A stretch of 64,000 nt of DNA from Jannaschia pohangensis (GTDB taxonomy: Bacteria > Pseudomonadota > Alphaproteobacteria > Rhodobacterales > Rhodobacteraceae), in NCBI RefSeq assembly GCF_900113875.1, contig NZ_FORA01000007.1, forward strand, positions 51,990 through 115,989. Direction: 5' to 3'. Below the pieces are notes generated by a model that saw only the letters and a list, made by a program, of their open reading frames with translations, searched no databases and was not told the origin of the DNA. Within the stretch, counting starts at the first letter, position 1. Every line of letters starts with the position of its first letter. Positions 25,813 through 35,324 of the stretch are shown here, piece by piece. A program made the position numbers and the translations under genes.

Positions 25813-26312
25813 TGCGCCAGCGTCGCGGCGTCGCCCAGAAGGCGGGCGACCACCTTGTCCGCGAGGATGATGGCCAACCGACGTTCCGCGTCCCGCCGCG
25901 ATTCCAGCGTGGAAATGGTCGAGCCTGTGGCGGCATAGGCGGTGAAGCTGGCTTCGGACCCGGACAGAACCGGCGTCGTGTCGCCCATCGGTATCACCTG
26001 CCAGGCAAGGCGGCCTTCGATATTGAACCGTTCGATATTGTTCGACCCGTCGATGGCCAGCGCGTTTTCGGTCGTGGCCAAGGTATATGTCAGATCGAAG
26101 CGTGGGGCCGACGGCAGGCCCAGACGTTCTTCGACCCGGCGCACGAAGGCGAAATCGATGTCGGTGTCGGGTTCGGTCACCAGGATCGCACCCCGGAGCG
26201 CCCCGCCGCCGCCGCCCGGTCCGTAGACGGGCGTGAAGTTGCAGGCCGACAGCAGTGTCGCCGCCAGCCCGGCGGTCAGGATCAGGCGTCGGGTGGGATC
26301 AGACCACCACAT
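25809..26312 (-). CDS. lptE: LPS-assembly lipoprotein LptE
   Basis: 167-residue outer-membrane lipoprotein that plugs the LptD barrel and helps insert lipopolysaccharide. A short N-terminus with Arg residues is followed by a hydrophobic stretch and the lipobox LLSAC, then FTPVYGPGG, the conserved mature start of alphaproteobacterial LptE. Its first 14 bases overlap the end of leuS and its end overlaps holA, so the three genes are translated as a coupled unit. Confidence 0.92.
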   Translation of the reverse strand: MWWSDPTRRLILTAGLAATLLSACNFTPVYGPGGGGGALRGAILVTEPDTDIDFAFVRRVEERLGLPSAPRFDLTYTLATTENALAIDGSNNIERFNIEGRLAWQVIPMGDTTPVLSGSEASFTAYAATGSTISTLESRRDAERRLAIILADKVVARLLGDAATLAQ

Positions 26313-28839
26313 TGACGATCCGCCCCGGCACCACGATCAACTTGCGCGGCTGCCCGCCATCCAGCGCCTTGAGCACGGCGCTGTCCTGAATCACCAGGGC
26401 CTCGACCTGATCCCTGGGCAGATCCTTGGGCACCGTGATCTCGGACTTGCGCTTGCCGTTGATCTGGATCGGCAGGGTCACGCTGTCATCGACCAGCAGG
26501 GCCGGATCGGCGACGGGCCAGGGCGCGGTCAGAACAAAGCCCTCGCCCCCCATCATGGACCAGATTTCCTCGGCCAGATGCGGGGTCATTGGCGACATGA
26601 GCTGTGCCAGCACCTTCATCGCATCGCGGCGCGCGGCGGCGCTGGCGTCGGATTTGTGCAGGGTGTTGGTGAACTCATAGAGCTTGGCCACGGATTTGTT
26701 GAAGGCGAAGCCTTCGATGCCCTGGGTCACCTCGGCGATGGCGCGGGCGGTGGCGCGGGCCAGATCTGCGTCGGCACCCGTGTCGCTGCGGTCGGCGCGG
26801 GCGATGTCTTCGGCCAGACGGTGGACGCGGCGCAGGTGCTTGTGCGTGGCCTCGGCCCCCGAGGCCGTCCACTCCACATCCCGCTCCGGCGGGCTGTCCG
26901 ACAGGACGAACCAGCGCGCGGTGTCGGCGCCATAACTGGCGATGATGTCCATCGGGTCTACGACGTTCTTCTTGGATTTCGACATCTTGGCCGAAGGGAT
27001 GACCTCGATCGTCTCGCCCGTCGCCCTGACCGTCCCCGTCTCCAGATCGACATCTTCGGGCAGGTGATAGACCGGGCGGCCCTTGTCGTCCTTCGTCTGA
27101 TAGATCGCGTGGGTCACCATGCCTTGGGTAAAGAGCGCGTTGAACGGCTCTTCGGTGCCTTGCGGCAAATGCCCCGTCTTCTGCATCGCGCGGGCGAAGA
27201 AGCGCGAATAGAGCAGGTGCAGGATCGCGTGCTCGACCCCGCCGATGTATTGATCGACGTTCATCCAATAGGATGCCTCGTCCAGATCGGTCGGCGTCTT
27301 GGCGTGGGGTGCGGTGAAGCGGGCGAAGTACCACGACGAATCCACGAAGGTATCCATCGTGTCCGTCTCGCGCCGCGCAGGGTTGCCGCAGGCGGGGCAG
27401 GTGGTGTCGCGCCAGGTCGGATGCCGGTCGAGCGGGTTGCCCGGAATGTCGAAGGTGACATCATCGGGCAGGACAACGGGCAGGTTCTCCTTCTTCTCGG
27501 GGACGACACCGCAGGCGTCGCAATGCACGACAGGGATCGGACAACCCCAATAGCGTTGCCGCGACAGGCCCCAGTCGCGCAGGCGGTACTGCGTCTTGCC
27601 GGTGCCGATGCCCTTGGCCTCTGCCCAATCGATTGTGGCGTCGATGGCCTCCTGCCCGGTGGCCTCCGTGACACCGGCGGGCTGATCGATCCAGCGAACC
27701 TTCTCGGTCTTGGGCGGCACGAAGGCCTCGTTCGCCACAGGCGTTCCCCCGTCGAGGGCCACAAAGGTGTCGGTGACCGACAGCTCATATTTCCGAGCAA
27801 AGTCCAGATCGCGCTGGTCATGCGCCGGGCAGCCGAAGATCGCGCCGGTGCCATAGTCCATCAGCACGAAGTTCGCGACCCAGATCGGCAATGTGCCGCC
27901 CAGCGGGTTCTCGACCGTAAGACCCGTGTCGAAGCCGCGCTTCTCGGCCTTCTCCAGCGCTTCCTCGGTCGTGCCGCCCTTGCGGACATCGACGTTGAAG
28001 GCGGCAAGGTCGGGGTTTTCGGCAGCCAGCGCCTTGGCCAGCGGATGTTCGGGCGCGATGGCGATGAAGGACGCCCCGCGCAGGGTGTCGGGTCGCGTCG
28101 TGTAGATCTCGATGCCAGCGTGCCCGTGGACCGGCGCGGTCATCGCGAACGTCATCTGCAACCCCCGCGACTTGCCGATCCAGTTTTCCTGCATCAGGCG
28201 GACCTTCTCGGGCCAATCCTTGAGCGTGGCGAGAGAGTCGAGCAGGTCTTCGGCCATGGACGAAATCGCGAAGGCCCATTGCGTCAGCTCGCGACGCTCC
28301 ACCTCGGCGCCCGACCGCCAGCCGCGACCGTCGATCACCTGTTCATTGGCCAGCACGGTCATGTCGACTGGGTCCCAGTTCACGATGGCGGGCTTGCGAT
28401 ACACCAGCCCGGCATCGAGCATGTCGATGAACAATGCCTGCTGCTGGCCGTAATACTCGGGGTCGCAGGTGGCGAATTCGCGGGACCAGTCGATCGACAG
28501 GCCGAGCGGCTTCATCTGGCCGCGCATCACGTCGATGTTGTTGTAGGTCCAGTCCTTGGGGTGCCCGCCCGACGCCATGGCCGCGTTTTCCGCGGGCATC
28601 CCGAAGGCGTCCCATCCCATCGGGTGCAGAACGCTGAAACCGCAGGACATCTTGTAGCGCGCGATGACGTCGCCCATCGTGTAGTTGCGGACATGTCCGA
28701 TGTGGATGCGACCCGACGGATAGGGGAACATCTCCAGCACGTAATACTTGGGGCGGTCATCGCGAACGGCGCGAAACAGGTCCGCCTTGTCCCAGGCGGA
28801 TTGCCATTTCGCCTCGATGGCGGCGGTCTCATAGGTCAT
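26299..28839 (-). CDS. leuS: Leucyl-tRNA synthetase
   Basis: 846-residue class I aminoacyl-tRNA synthetase. The HIGH motif is HIGH at 46-49 within [17 protein letters not shown]. The CP1 editing domain is in the middle (about 220-410, with [12 protein letters not shown]). A zinc-type CxxC/CxxC insertion (CDACG, CPACG) is present. The KMSKS motif is at 618-622, and an anticodon-binding C-terminus follows. It begins the conserved leuS-lptE-holA operon. The ribosome-binding GAGG lies in a potential hairpin of the 59-base leader. Confidence 0.97.
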   Translation of the reverse strand: MTYETAAIEAKWQSAWDKADLFRAVRDDRPKYYVLEMFPYPSGRIHIGHVRNYTMGDVIARYKMSCGFSVLHPMGWDAFGMPAENAAMASGGHPKDWTYNNIDVMRGQMKPLGLSIDWSREFATCDPEYYGQQQALFIDMLDAGLVYRKPAIVNWDPVDMTVLANEQVIDGRGWRSGAEVERRELTQWAFAISSMAEDLLDSLATLKDWPEKVRLMQENWIGKSRGLQMTFAMTAPVHGHAGIEIYTTRPDTLRGASFIAIAPEHPLAKALAAENPDLAAFNVDVRKGGTTEEALEKAEKRGFDTGLTVENPLGGTLPIWVANFVLMDYGTGAIFGCPAHDQRDLDFARKYELSVTDTFVALDGGTPVANEAFVPPKTEKVRWIDQPAGVTEATGQEAIDATIDWAEAKGIGTGKTQYRLRDWGLSRQRYWGCPIPVVHCDACGVVPEKKENLPVVLPDDVTFDIPGNPLDRHPTWRDTTCPACGNPARRETDTMDTFVDSSWYFARFTAPHAKTPTDLDEASYWMNVDQYIGGVEHAILHLLYSRFFARAMQKTGHLPQGTEEPFNALFTQGMVTHAIYQTKDDKGRPVYHLPEDVDLETGTVRATGETIEVIPSAKMSKSKKNVVDPMDIIASYGADTARWFVLSDSPPERDVEWTASGAEATHKHLRRVHRLAEDIARADRSDTGADADLARATARAIAEVTQGIEGFAFNKSVAKLYEFTNTLHKSDASAAARRDAMKVLAQLMSPMTPHLAEEIWSMMGGEGFVLTAPWPVADPALLVDDSVTLPIQINGKRKSEITVPKDLPRDQVEALVIQDSAVLKALDGGQPRKLIVVPGRIVNVVV

Positions 28840-28849
28840 GTGTTCTGTC

Positions 28850-28883
28850 CTCGGGCCCGGGCCCGGCCTGTCAGGCGCCCGAG
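28850..28883 (-). promoter_or_regulatory. Leader hairpin overlapping the leuS ribosome-binding site
   Basis: On the minus strand CTCGGGC (28883-28877) pairs with GCCCGAG (28856-28850). The last GAG of the second arm, with the next G, is the best Shine-Dalgarno (GAGG, nine bases before ATG 28839). The loop contains the palindrome CCGGGCCCGG and a small GCCT/AGGC stem, so several mutually exclusive folds are possible. This could tune leuS translation; no T-box or leucine leader peptide was seen. Confidence 0.4.
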
Positions 28884-28898
28884 CGTGGGGTGTCGTCT

Positions 28899-29411
28899 TT
28901 AAAGGCTGCTGTCGCTGATGCGAAGCTGGCGGGCGCGGGTCAGGATGGCGTCCTCGATGGCGCGTTGCGTGTCGCGACTCACCGTACCGCCCCGCGTCCG
29001 GAGCGAGACATTCAAGCTGCGCGCGTCCAGGGCCGGGTCCTTGATGAAGACCGTCGCCTGATAGGCGCGACCGCCGCCCGGCGGGGTTCCATAGCCGAAC
29101 TGGATCACGCCCGAGAAAGGATCGGCGTTCTGCACCGGCATGAAGGACAACACATCCAGCGACGCCGCCCAGAGATAGCGGTTCACCTCCAGCGTTACAT
29201 TCGGGTCGTCCGCGTTACTGAACAGATCCCAAATCGTCGAGGTATTGGAGTTGGCCCGGTTGGCCCGCGCAATCGTCTGGGGATTGTCCTGATCGGCGAT
29301 CCGTTCAGACCGTGTCTTGCCGAAGAGCGGGCCACCGGCGCCACTGCATCCCGCCACTGCCACGACTGCCGTCACTACTATTAGTGTCCGAAGCATCCTG
29401 CCTGCCCGCAT
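28899..29411 (-). CDS. DUF3576 lipoprotein
   Basis: 170-residue exported protein. A Met/Arg start leads into the lipobox AVAGC (near residue 22), giving a lipidated Cys followed by a Ser/Gly linker. The mature domain has [19 protein letters not shown] and [19 protein letters not shown], typical of the alphaproteobacterial DUF3576 family of unknown function. ATG 29411 (GGGGGA upstream) and ATG 29396 are both possible starts. It sits directly upstream of leuS on the same strand and may be cotranscribed with the LPS-linked lptE. Confidence 0.85.
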   Translation of the reverse strand: MRAGRMLRTLIVVTAVVAVAGCSGAGGPLFGKTRSERIADQDNPQTIARANRANSNTSTIWDLFSNADDPNVTLEVNRYLWAASLDVLSFMPVQNADPFSGVIQFGYGTPPGGGRAYQATVFIKDPALDARSLNVSLRTRGGTVSRDTQRAIEDAILTRARQLRISDSSL

Positions 29412-29691
29412 GTTGTCCCCCGATTTCGCCCCGGTCTTTTGATGTGCCCTGACTAGCGCAGGAAGACAGGGGCAAACAAGGTGCTGCGACGCAGTCCGGC
29501 AACACGGAACGGGCAACTGGGGCGGGACTGGGGCACCCCTTCGTTCACTGTGACAAGAAAGCACCATGAATTCGGCCTTTTCCGGGACCCCTGCCGTGCA
29601 TCGCTTGCGACGCGGGGGGGGATGAGGGAAACGACAACCACGCCCAACGCGATTCCCGTGGTGGGGACGATTTGAAACACGAGGGAAAACC
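29412..29691. other. Longest gene-free gap, divergent regulatory region of porin and DUF3576 genes
   Basis: These 280 bases contain no supportable reading frame, RNA gene or clear sigma-70 boxes. A G-run (29611-29619) and a CCACGCCCAACG...GTGGTGGGG stretch are present without clear structure. A GAGGG ribosome-binding site stands just before the porin ATG. The length suits the long 5' leaders usual for abundant porin mRNAs. Confidence 0.4.
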
Positions 29692-30702
29692 ATGAAAAAA
29701 GTTCTCTTCGCCTCGACCGCTCTGGTTGCCTTCGCCGGCGCCGCCTCGGCCGAAATCACCATCACCGGCGTTGCCGAGATGGGTATCTTCAACGCGGACA
29801 CGTTCGTGTCGCCTGGCAACGTTGCCAGCGGTGTGACCCAGTTCTTCACCGACATCGACGTCACCTTCACCATGTCGGGTGAAACCGACGGCGGCCTGAC
29901 CTTCGGTGCCACTGTCGATCTCGACGAGAACGGCGCTTTCGCACCTGCCACGCAGGGCGGTGAGGTTATCTTCATCTCGGGCGCCTTCGGCACCCTGACG
30001 ATGGGCGACACCGACGGTGCGCTGGACTGGGCCCTGACCGAAGTCAACTTCAACGGTGGCTCCATCGCCGACGACGAAACCGAGCACGCCGGTTACAACG
30101 GCAACGCCGGCCTCGACGGTCTGTATGACGGTCAGATCGCCCGTTACGACTACTCCTTCGGCGACTTCGGCGTGGCCCTCTCGGCCGAGCTGGACGACAC
30201 CAACGCTATCGGCAACGACGACGTTCTGGGTATCGGCTTCAAGTACAACCTGGACCTCGGCGGCACCACGGTCGGCCTCGGCCTGGGTTACCAGTCGGCC
30301 AGCCTCGGCAACGTCAGCGTCGACACCCTGGGTGTCTCGGCCAACGCCTCCTTCGGTGGCGGTTTCTCGGCCGGTCTGTCGTATGTCACCTATGACAACC
30401 ACGTCCCCTCGATCGGGCAGTATCTCCCCGCTCGCGCTCTGACCCCCGGCTTCGACACCGACCACATCGGTGTGGGCGTCGGCTACTCCTCGGGCGCCAT
30501 CTCGGCTCACCTGAACTACGGTCAGTACGACACGGACGCCGCTGGCGGCGCCGAGTTCGACGGTATCGGTCTCTCGGTCGGCTACGACCTGGGCGGCGGC
30601 GCTTCGGTCGTCTTCGGCTACGGTGCCTCGTCGGGTGAAGTCGGCGGCGTTGACCTGGGCGACGTCGACACCGTCTCGCTCGGTGTGAGCATGTCCTTCT
30701 GA
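29692..30702 (+). CDS. Rhodobacter-type outer-membrane porin
   Basis: 336-residue general porin precursor. The signal peptide MKKVLFASTALVAFAGAASA is followed by the mature start EITITGVAEMG. Sixteen or so amphipathic beta-strands alternate with acidic loops rich in Asp/Gly, and the chain ends in Phe (GVSMSF), the recognition signal for the BAM complex. Family: porin_4, as in R. capsulatus porin. Codon use is strongly restricted compared with neighbours (for example GGC/GGT, GAC and CTG dominate), as expected of a very highly expressed gene. It is followed by a strong terminator. Confidence 0.93.
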   Translation: MKKVLFASTALVAFAGAASAEITITGVAEMGIFNADTFVSPGNVASGVTQFFTDIDVTFTMSGETDGGLTFGATVDLDENGAFAPATQGGEVIFISGAFGTLTMGDTDGALDWALTEVNFNGGSIADDETEHAGYNGNAGLDGLYDGQIARYDYSFGDFGVALSAELDDTNAIGNDDVLGIGFKYNLDLGGTTVGLGLGYQSASLGNVSVDTLGVSANASFGGGFSAGLSYVTYDNHVPSIGQYLPARALTPGFDTDHIGVGVGYSSGAISAHLNYGQYDTDAAGGAEFDGIGLSVGYDLGGGASVVFGYGASSGEVGGVDLGDVDTVSLGVSMSF

Positions 30703-30727
30703 TCCATCCCGGATCACGGAACAGGAG

Positions 30728-30758
30728 AGAGCGGGCCTTGCGCCCGCTCTTTTCTTTT
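30728..30758 (+). terminator. Intrinsic terminator of the porin gene
   Basis: A perfect 9-bp stem, AGAGCGGGC (30728-30736) with GCCCGCTCT (30742-30750), has a five-base loop and runs into TTTTCTTTT. It is 26 bases after the porin stop and before the yggS gene. Confidence 0.92.
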
Positions 30759-30793
30759 GGGCATGTCGGTCGGGACGATCCGGAGACCTGACC

Positions 30794-31447
30794 ATGCCAT
30801 TGCCTGATATCACCGCCCGTATCGCCGCCGCCTGCGAGGCTGCGGGCCGGTCCCCCGCCGAAGTGACGCTGATCGCCGTTTCCAAGGTGCAACCCCCCGA
30901 GCGTGTGACCGCCGTTCTTGAGGCCGGTCACCGGGTTTTCGGAGAAAACCGCGTGCAGGAAGCGCAGGGCAAATGGCCCGCCTGGAAAGACGCCTACGAC
31001 GGGGTAGAGCTTCACCTTCTGGGGCCCCTGCAATCGAACAAGGTGCGCGGCGCGGTCGAGCTATTCGACGTGATCCATTCCGTCGACAGCCTGAAACTGG
31101 CGACGCGCATTGCCGATATCGCGCAGCAGGTGGGCCGCTGTCCCGGCCTGTTCCTTCAGATCAACACCGGGGACGAATCGCAAAAGGCCGGTGTCGCACC
31201 CGAACAGGCCGACGCCCTGATCCGGGATATTCGCGCACTGGATGTGCCGTTGCTTGGCCTGATGTGCATCCCGCCGGTCGACGAGACGCCGTCGCTTCAC
31301 TTCGCGCTTCTGGCCAAGATCGCCGCGCGCAACGGGTTGCCCGGCCTCAGCATGGGGATGTCGGCGGATTTCGAACAGGCGATTGCCCTGGGTGCGACCC
31401 ATGTCCGCGTCGGTTCCGCCATCTTCGGCGACCGGGTCCGCAGCTAG
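30794..31447 (+). CDS. YggS-family PLP homeostasis protein
   Basis: 217-residue single-domain PLP-binding barrel (PLPHP family). It controls vitamin B6 and amino-acid balance but has no known catalytic activity. The PLP Lys is Lys31 in LIAVSKVQP. The motifs FGENRVQEA and the phosphate-binding LSMGMSADFEQAI are intact. It runs convergently into the L,D-transpeptidase gene with a four-base overlap. Confidence 0.93.
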   Translation: MPLPDITARIAAACEAAGRSPAEVTLIAVSKVQPPERVTAVLEAGHRVFGENRVQEAQGKWPAWKDAYDGVELHLLGPLQSNKVRGAVELFDVIHSVDSLKLATRIADIAQQVGRCPGLFLQINTGDESQKAGVAPEQADALIRDIRALDVPLLGLMCIPPVDETPSLHFALLAKIAARNGLPGLSMGMSADFEQAIALGATHVRVGSAIFGDRVRS

Positions 31448-31959
31448 CGCACTATCAGCCGCGTCCGATAGCGGATCCGCGCCGCGATCCAGCGAAGATG
31501 ACCCGGATCGAAAGCGACGCAGCCTTCGGTGGCAAAGCCGGGCCGCCGCCAGCGATGCAGGAAGATGGCCGATCCGCGCCGGTATTCGGCCCGGGGCCAG
31601 TTCCAGTCGGTCAGGATGATCAGGTCATAGAGCCTGTCGGCCCGCCACAGACGTTCGGCCGACCCGTCGAAGGGCGCGCGTACCATCAGGTTGTAGTCCT
31701 CGTGCGCCGGGTCGTCACACCACAGGTCGCCGGGCCGGATCGGCAGGGCCCAATCCGCCGGTCGCGCCATGCGGTCGGGCCGATAGAGCATTCCGACGAT
31801 CCCGTGCACGCCGACGGGCGTCGCGCCGTCACCCTCCCGCTTGTCTTCGCGCCGCCCGCCCTTGCCGATGGAACAGGGAAAGAGGCGCCCCTGAAACCGG
31901 ACGCCACCTGGTGTCAGGACCAGATCATCGGGCGTCGTCGTCTCGGATCCGGCGGTCAC
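31444..31959 (-). CDS. L,D-transpeptidase (YkuD-type) family protein
   Basis: 171-residue member of the L,D-transpeptidase catalytic family, which makes or remodels 3-3 peptidoglycan links or attaches proteins to the wall. The active site is visible as His135 (FLHRWRRPG) and Cys147 in TEGCVAF; the more usual S/T-x-G-C motif is T-E-G-C. There is no obvious signal peptide from the GTG start, whose GTGA overlaps the ribA stop, so it may be cytoplasmic or exported by an unrecognised route. Coupling to ribA is odd but clear. Confidence 0.83.
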   Translation of the reverse strand: MTAGSETTTPDDLVLTPGGVRFQGRLFPCSIGKGGRREDKREGDGATPVGVHGIVGMLYRPDRMARPADWALPIRPGDLWCDDPAHEDYNLMVRAPFDGSAERLWRADRLYDLIILTDWNWPRAEYRRGSAIFLHRWRRPGFATEGCVAFDPGHLRWIAARIRYRTRLIVR

Positions 31960-33002
31960 TCCAGATGCCCCGACTTGTCACGCTTGACGTCCAGATAGGC
32001 CGCATTGTCCCGTCCACGTCCGACGTGCAGCGGCACCCGCTCGACAACAGAAACCCCCTGCGCCTGCATCATGGTCAGTTTGCGCGGGTTGTTCGTCATC
32101 AGACGGATGGTCGCGATGCCAAGGCGCGCCAGCAGATCCGCCCCCAGTCGGAAGTCCCGTTCATCGTCCTCAAACCCCAGGCGGTGGTTGGCCTCGACGG
32201 TGTCGAACCCCTGATCCTGCAAGTCATAGGCGCGCATCTTGTTGGCCAGCCCGATGCCCCGCCCCTCCTGATTGAGATAGAGCAGCACGCCGCCGCCGTT
32301 GTCGGCCATCGCCTGCATCGCCGCATGAAGCTGCGGGCCGCAGTCGCATTTGAGCGAGCCCAGAACGTCACCGGTGAAACAGGCTGAATGGAGCCGCGTC
32401 AGAACCGGGGCCGCCCGGTCGACCATCCCGATTTCGATGGCATAGTGCTCCTCGCCGCCATCGCCTTCGCGGAAGACGTGAACGCGGCCCGCCGCATGGA
32501 CCGCGAAGGGCACGCGGGCCGAGGCCACCTCGGTCGAGGGCAGGGTCGGGCGGGCCATTTCATCCACGGGCAGACGCGTCACGCCGGCGGGGGGCGTCAT
32601 CGCGACGCCCACGACGGCCGGGAGCAGTTGTGCCGCCTTCGCCAGGGCCACGCCCTGCCGCCAGGGGCCGCAGTCACCGCCGCGCAAGGTGGTGAGGGGT
32701 CCCTTCATGGGCATTCGCAAGTCATCGGCGGGGTCGGCCACCGCCTGAAGCCAGTCGAGCCTTGTATCCTGCGGTACCGCGATGCGCGCCACGTCACCGT
32801 CATAGGCGCGCGCCTTCAGCGTCTCCGCCCGCCGACCGCTGACGCACAGCACCAGTGGGCCGGCAGTGCGCAGAGCGTCAAGCCGGGCCTGCGACACCGT
32901 CTCGACCGAAGCGAGAACAACACCCCCGATGGCGACGGGCAGGCCGACCCGCAGGTCGGCCCGCGCCCGGACCGCAAGTTCGTTCGGGGTCGGTGAAAGC
33001 AT
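31956..33002 (-). CDS. ribA: GTP cyclohydrolase II with a degenerate N-terminal domain
   Basis: 348-residue protein. The C-terminal RibA domain (about 160-345) has the zinc site Cys208, Cys219, Cys221 in CFTGDVLGSLKCDCG and the catalytic LNQEGRGIGL, so it should open GTP to the first riboflavin precursor. The N-terminal 150 residues stand where RibBA enzymes carry 3,4-DHBP synthase, yet none of the RibB active-site motifs (such as the acidic DDEDRE loop) is seen, so that half is probably inactive or has another role. ATG 33002 has AGGAG twelve bases upstream; TTG 33026 is an alternative. Confidence 0.88.
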   Translation of the reverse strand: MLSPTPNELAVRARADLRVGLPVAIGGVVLASVETVSQARLDALRTAGPLVLCVSGRRAETLKARAYDGDVARIAVPQDTRLDWLQAVADPADDLRMPMKGPLTTLRGGDCGPWRQGVALAKAAQLLPAVVGVAMTPPAGVTRLPVDEMARPTLPSTEVASARVPFAVHAAGRVHVFREGDGGEEHYAIEIGMVDRAAPVLTRLHSACFTGDVLGSLKCDCGPQLHAAMQAMADNGGGVLLYLNQEGRGIGLANKMRAYDLQDQGFDTVEANHRLGFEDDERDFRLGADLLARLGIATIRLMTNNPRKLTMMQAQGVSVVERVPLHVGRGRDNAAYLDVKRDKSGHLE

Positions 33003-33167
33003 TTTCGTCGTGAACTCCTGTAACAATTGGAGCCGTCCAACGCCCCTTCCACGTCACATATGAAACATTTGCGCCCTTGGCGACACGTCGACGTGAGGTC
33101 GGGCGCGCGGACTTCCCTCTGCGTCAACTTCACGGCACCAATGGTTCAACACTTACGGAGCTTCACA

Positions 33168-33854
33168 ATGGCCAACCTCAAGAAAATCCTTCTCGTAGAT
33201 GATGATGACGATCTGCGCGACGCCCTCGCCGAGCAACTTGTCATGACCGAAGAATTCGACGTTTTCGAAGCCGACAGCGGTGTCACCGGCATGGCCCGCG
33301 CCAAGGAGCAGCTTTACGATCTGGTCGTCCTCGATGTCGGCCTGCCGGACACAGACGGCCGCGAGTTGTGCCGCCTGATGCGCAAGCAGGGCGTCAAATG
33401 CCCCATCGTCATGCTGACCGGTCACGACACCGATGCCGATACGATCCTGGGCCTCGATGCGGGGGCGAACGACTATATCTCCAAGCCGTTCAAGTTCCCG
33501 GTCCTGCTGGCCCGCATCCGCGCGCAGCTGCGAACCCATGAGCAATCCGAGGACGCGATCTTCCAGCTTGGGCCCTATACCTTCAAGCCCGCGATGAAGA
33601 TGCTGATCACCGAGGACGAGCGGAAGATCCGCCTGACCGAGAAAGAGACCAATATCCTGAAGTTCCTCTATCGCGCGGCCGATGGCACCGTGGCCCGCGA
33701 TATCCTCCTGCACGAGGTCTGGGGATACAACGCGGGGGTGACGACTCACACGCTCGAAACTCACATCTACCGCCTGCGTCAGAAGATCGAACCCGACCCG
33801 TCAAACGCCAGATTGCTGGTGACGGAAAGCGGCGGCTATCGGCTTATGGCGTGA
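33168..33854 (+). CDS. OmpR/PhoB-family response regulator (orphan)
   Basis: 228-residue transcription regulator. The receiver domain (1-120) has the acidic cluster DDDDD at 11-15, phospho-Asp56, Thr84 and Lys106, all canonical. The winged-helix DNA-binding domain (about 130-228) includes RLTEKETNILKFLY, and THTLETHIYRLRQKIEPD as recognition helix. GGAG seven bases before ATG 33168 sets the start. No histidine kinase is adjacent. The overall type is compatible with the essential alphaproteobacterial envelope regulator CenR, but I cannot confirm this from sequence alone. Confidence 0.9.
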   Translation: MANLKKILLVDDDDDLRDALAEQLVMTEEFDVFEADSGVTGMARAKEQLYDLVVLDVGLPDTDGRELCRLMRKQGVKCPIVMLTGHDTDADTILGLDAGANDYISKPFKFPVLLARIRAQLRTHEQSEDAIFQLGPYTFKPAMKMLITEDERKIRLTEKETNILKFLYRAADGTVARDILLHEVWGYNAGVTTHTLETHIYRLRQKIEPDPSNARLLVTESGGYRLMA

Positions 33855-33988
33855 TGGTCGCGCCACAGGCGATCAGTGAAAATGAACCATCGCGGCAATT
33901 AACCTTACGTTAACGCGGCTCTGTGCATACCATTAACCATACCGGCGCATCTGCGGGACGTACAGATGCAACCTCCCTGTTGGACTTG

Positions 33989-34016
33989 CCCGGGCTTTCG
34001 GCCCGGGTTCTTTTTT
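33989..34016 (+). terminator. Intrinsic terminator of the response regulator gene
   Basis: A 7-bp stem, CCCGGGC (33989-33995) with GCCCGGG (34001-34007), has the stable loop TTTCG and is followed by TTC then six T. It lies 135 bases after the regulator stop and directly beside the convergent MFS gene end. Confidence 0.85.
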
Positions 34017-34017
34017 G

Positions 34018-35271
34018 TCAGGGCTTGTTGTCCGCGTCGGGCATCCGCAGGATCAGATAGCCCACAACCGCCAGCCCCGCGACGATCCCGCCGCCGATCA
34101 GGTAAGGCAGCCGCAGCGCCGTCTCGCGCCCCAGGGTCGGCTCGAAGGTGGACACCAGCAGGCCGCCCGCAATCGCCCCAAGCGGCATCATCCCCCATCC
34201 GAAAAACCGATAGACGCTGTTGACCCGACCGAGCAGGGCGTCGGGGATGGTTCGCTGCCGAAAACTGACCGTGACGACGTTCCAGAGCATTCCGAACCCC
34301 GCCTCGGCGGCCAGGGCCAGCGCCACGACCCAAGGCGCTTTCGCCACCCCGATCAGCGCGTAGGCACATGCGAAGGCCACGAGCGAGACCCGAAGGCTTC
34401 GCGTCGGACCCCAGCGGCGCGCGACCCCCGGGGCAAGCAATCCGCCCGCCACGCCCCCGACCGCACCGGCGGTCAGCAGCAAACCGTGACCCACGGCGCC
34501 CAGGCCCAGAATGTCCTGACTGAACAGCACAAGCATCGTCAGCGACGCCATGCTGCAGGCGTTGATGACCCCCAGCATGATCGCCAGCCGCCAGATCAGG
34601 ACATGGCCCCAGATCCAGGCCAGCCCCTCGCGCAGTTCAACCCGGAAACTGCGTCGCGCGGGTGCTATGCGGGCCGGGATCACCATCAGCCAGACGCAGG
34701 TCGCCGCCAGCGCGAACGTCGCCGCGTCGAAGGCAAAGGGCACCGGCAGGGCCATCGCGATGAGCAGACCGGCAAGGGGCGGGCCGATGAAATGGCCCGT
34801 GACGCGCTCCACCGTCCACATCTGGCCATTGGCCGCCTCCAGGTCCGCGGCGCGAACAACCGATGGAAGGACGGTCTGCGCCGCGTTGTCGCGCAACACC
34901 TCGGCGGATCCCAGAAGGAATGCCACGGCACAGAGAGCTGCGATGGCCATCCCGGGCGAGGCGACGGGCGGCGGGGCGGCGAGCACCAGAAAGACCACGC
35001 CGAGCGTGACGGCAAAGCGGAACAGGTCGGCCCGAATCATCAGCTTGCGGCGGTCGACCCGGTCGGTCCAGACACCCGCAGGCAGGGTGAACAGGAACCA
35101 CGGCAACCGCCCCGCCATCGCCGTCAGGGAAATCAGGAACGGGTCCCGCGTGATCAGCGACGCGAGCCATGGGAAGGCCAGCATCGACACGCCGTCCCCC
35201 AGGTTCGACACGGCCGAGGCCGACATCAGCCAGCGATAGTTGCGGTTTTCTCGAAGCAGCATCAGGGACAT
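34018..35271 (-). CDS. MFS transporter, EntS/DHA3-like exporter
   Basis: 417-residue major facilitator with about twelve hydrophobic helices. The helix 2-3 loop reads LPAGVWTDRVDRRKLMIRAD, a good version of the MFS motif A. A second RNG-like half starts near residue 215 after a charged central loop. The EntS/MFS_3 group exports siderophores, macrolides or other small molecules; no biosynthetic genes nearby identify the cargo. GGAGGA lies before ATG 35271. Confidence 0.87.
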   Translation of the reverse strand: MSLMLLRENRNYRWLMSASAVSNLGDGVSMLAFPWLASLITRDPFLISLTAMAGRLPWFLFTLPAGVWTDRVDRRKLMIRADLFRFAVTLGVVFLVLAAPPPVASPGMAIAALCAVAFLLGSAEVLRDNAAQTVLPSVVRAADLEAANGQMWTVERVTGHFIGPPLAGLLIAMALPVPFAFDAATFALAATCVWLMVIPARIAPARRSFRVELREGLAWIWGHVLIWRLAIMLGVINACSMASLTMLVLFSQDILGLGAVGHGLLLTAGAVGGVAGGLLAPGVARRWGPTRSLRVSLVAFACAYALIGVAKAPWVVALALAAEAGFGMLWNVVTVSFRQRTIPDALLGRVNSVYRFFGWGMMPLGAIAGGLLVSTFEPTLGRETALRLPYLIGGGIVAGLAVVGYLILRMPDADNKP

Positions 35272-35324
35272 GGCGGTCCTCCTGCGCTAGGGTAACGCGG
35301 GGCACAGGGCGAAAGGCAAGCGGC

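Noticed and set aside
26311..26330. Frameshift or fusion between leuS and lptE
   Set aside because: The 14-base overlap is an ordinary translational overlap: both proteins have complete, family-like ends.
28899..29411. Longer form of the DUF3576 gene starting near 30065
   Set aside because: The upstream extension lies antisense to the porin gene and before a clear lipoprotein signal peptide, so the start at 29411 or 29396 is far more likely.
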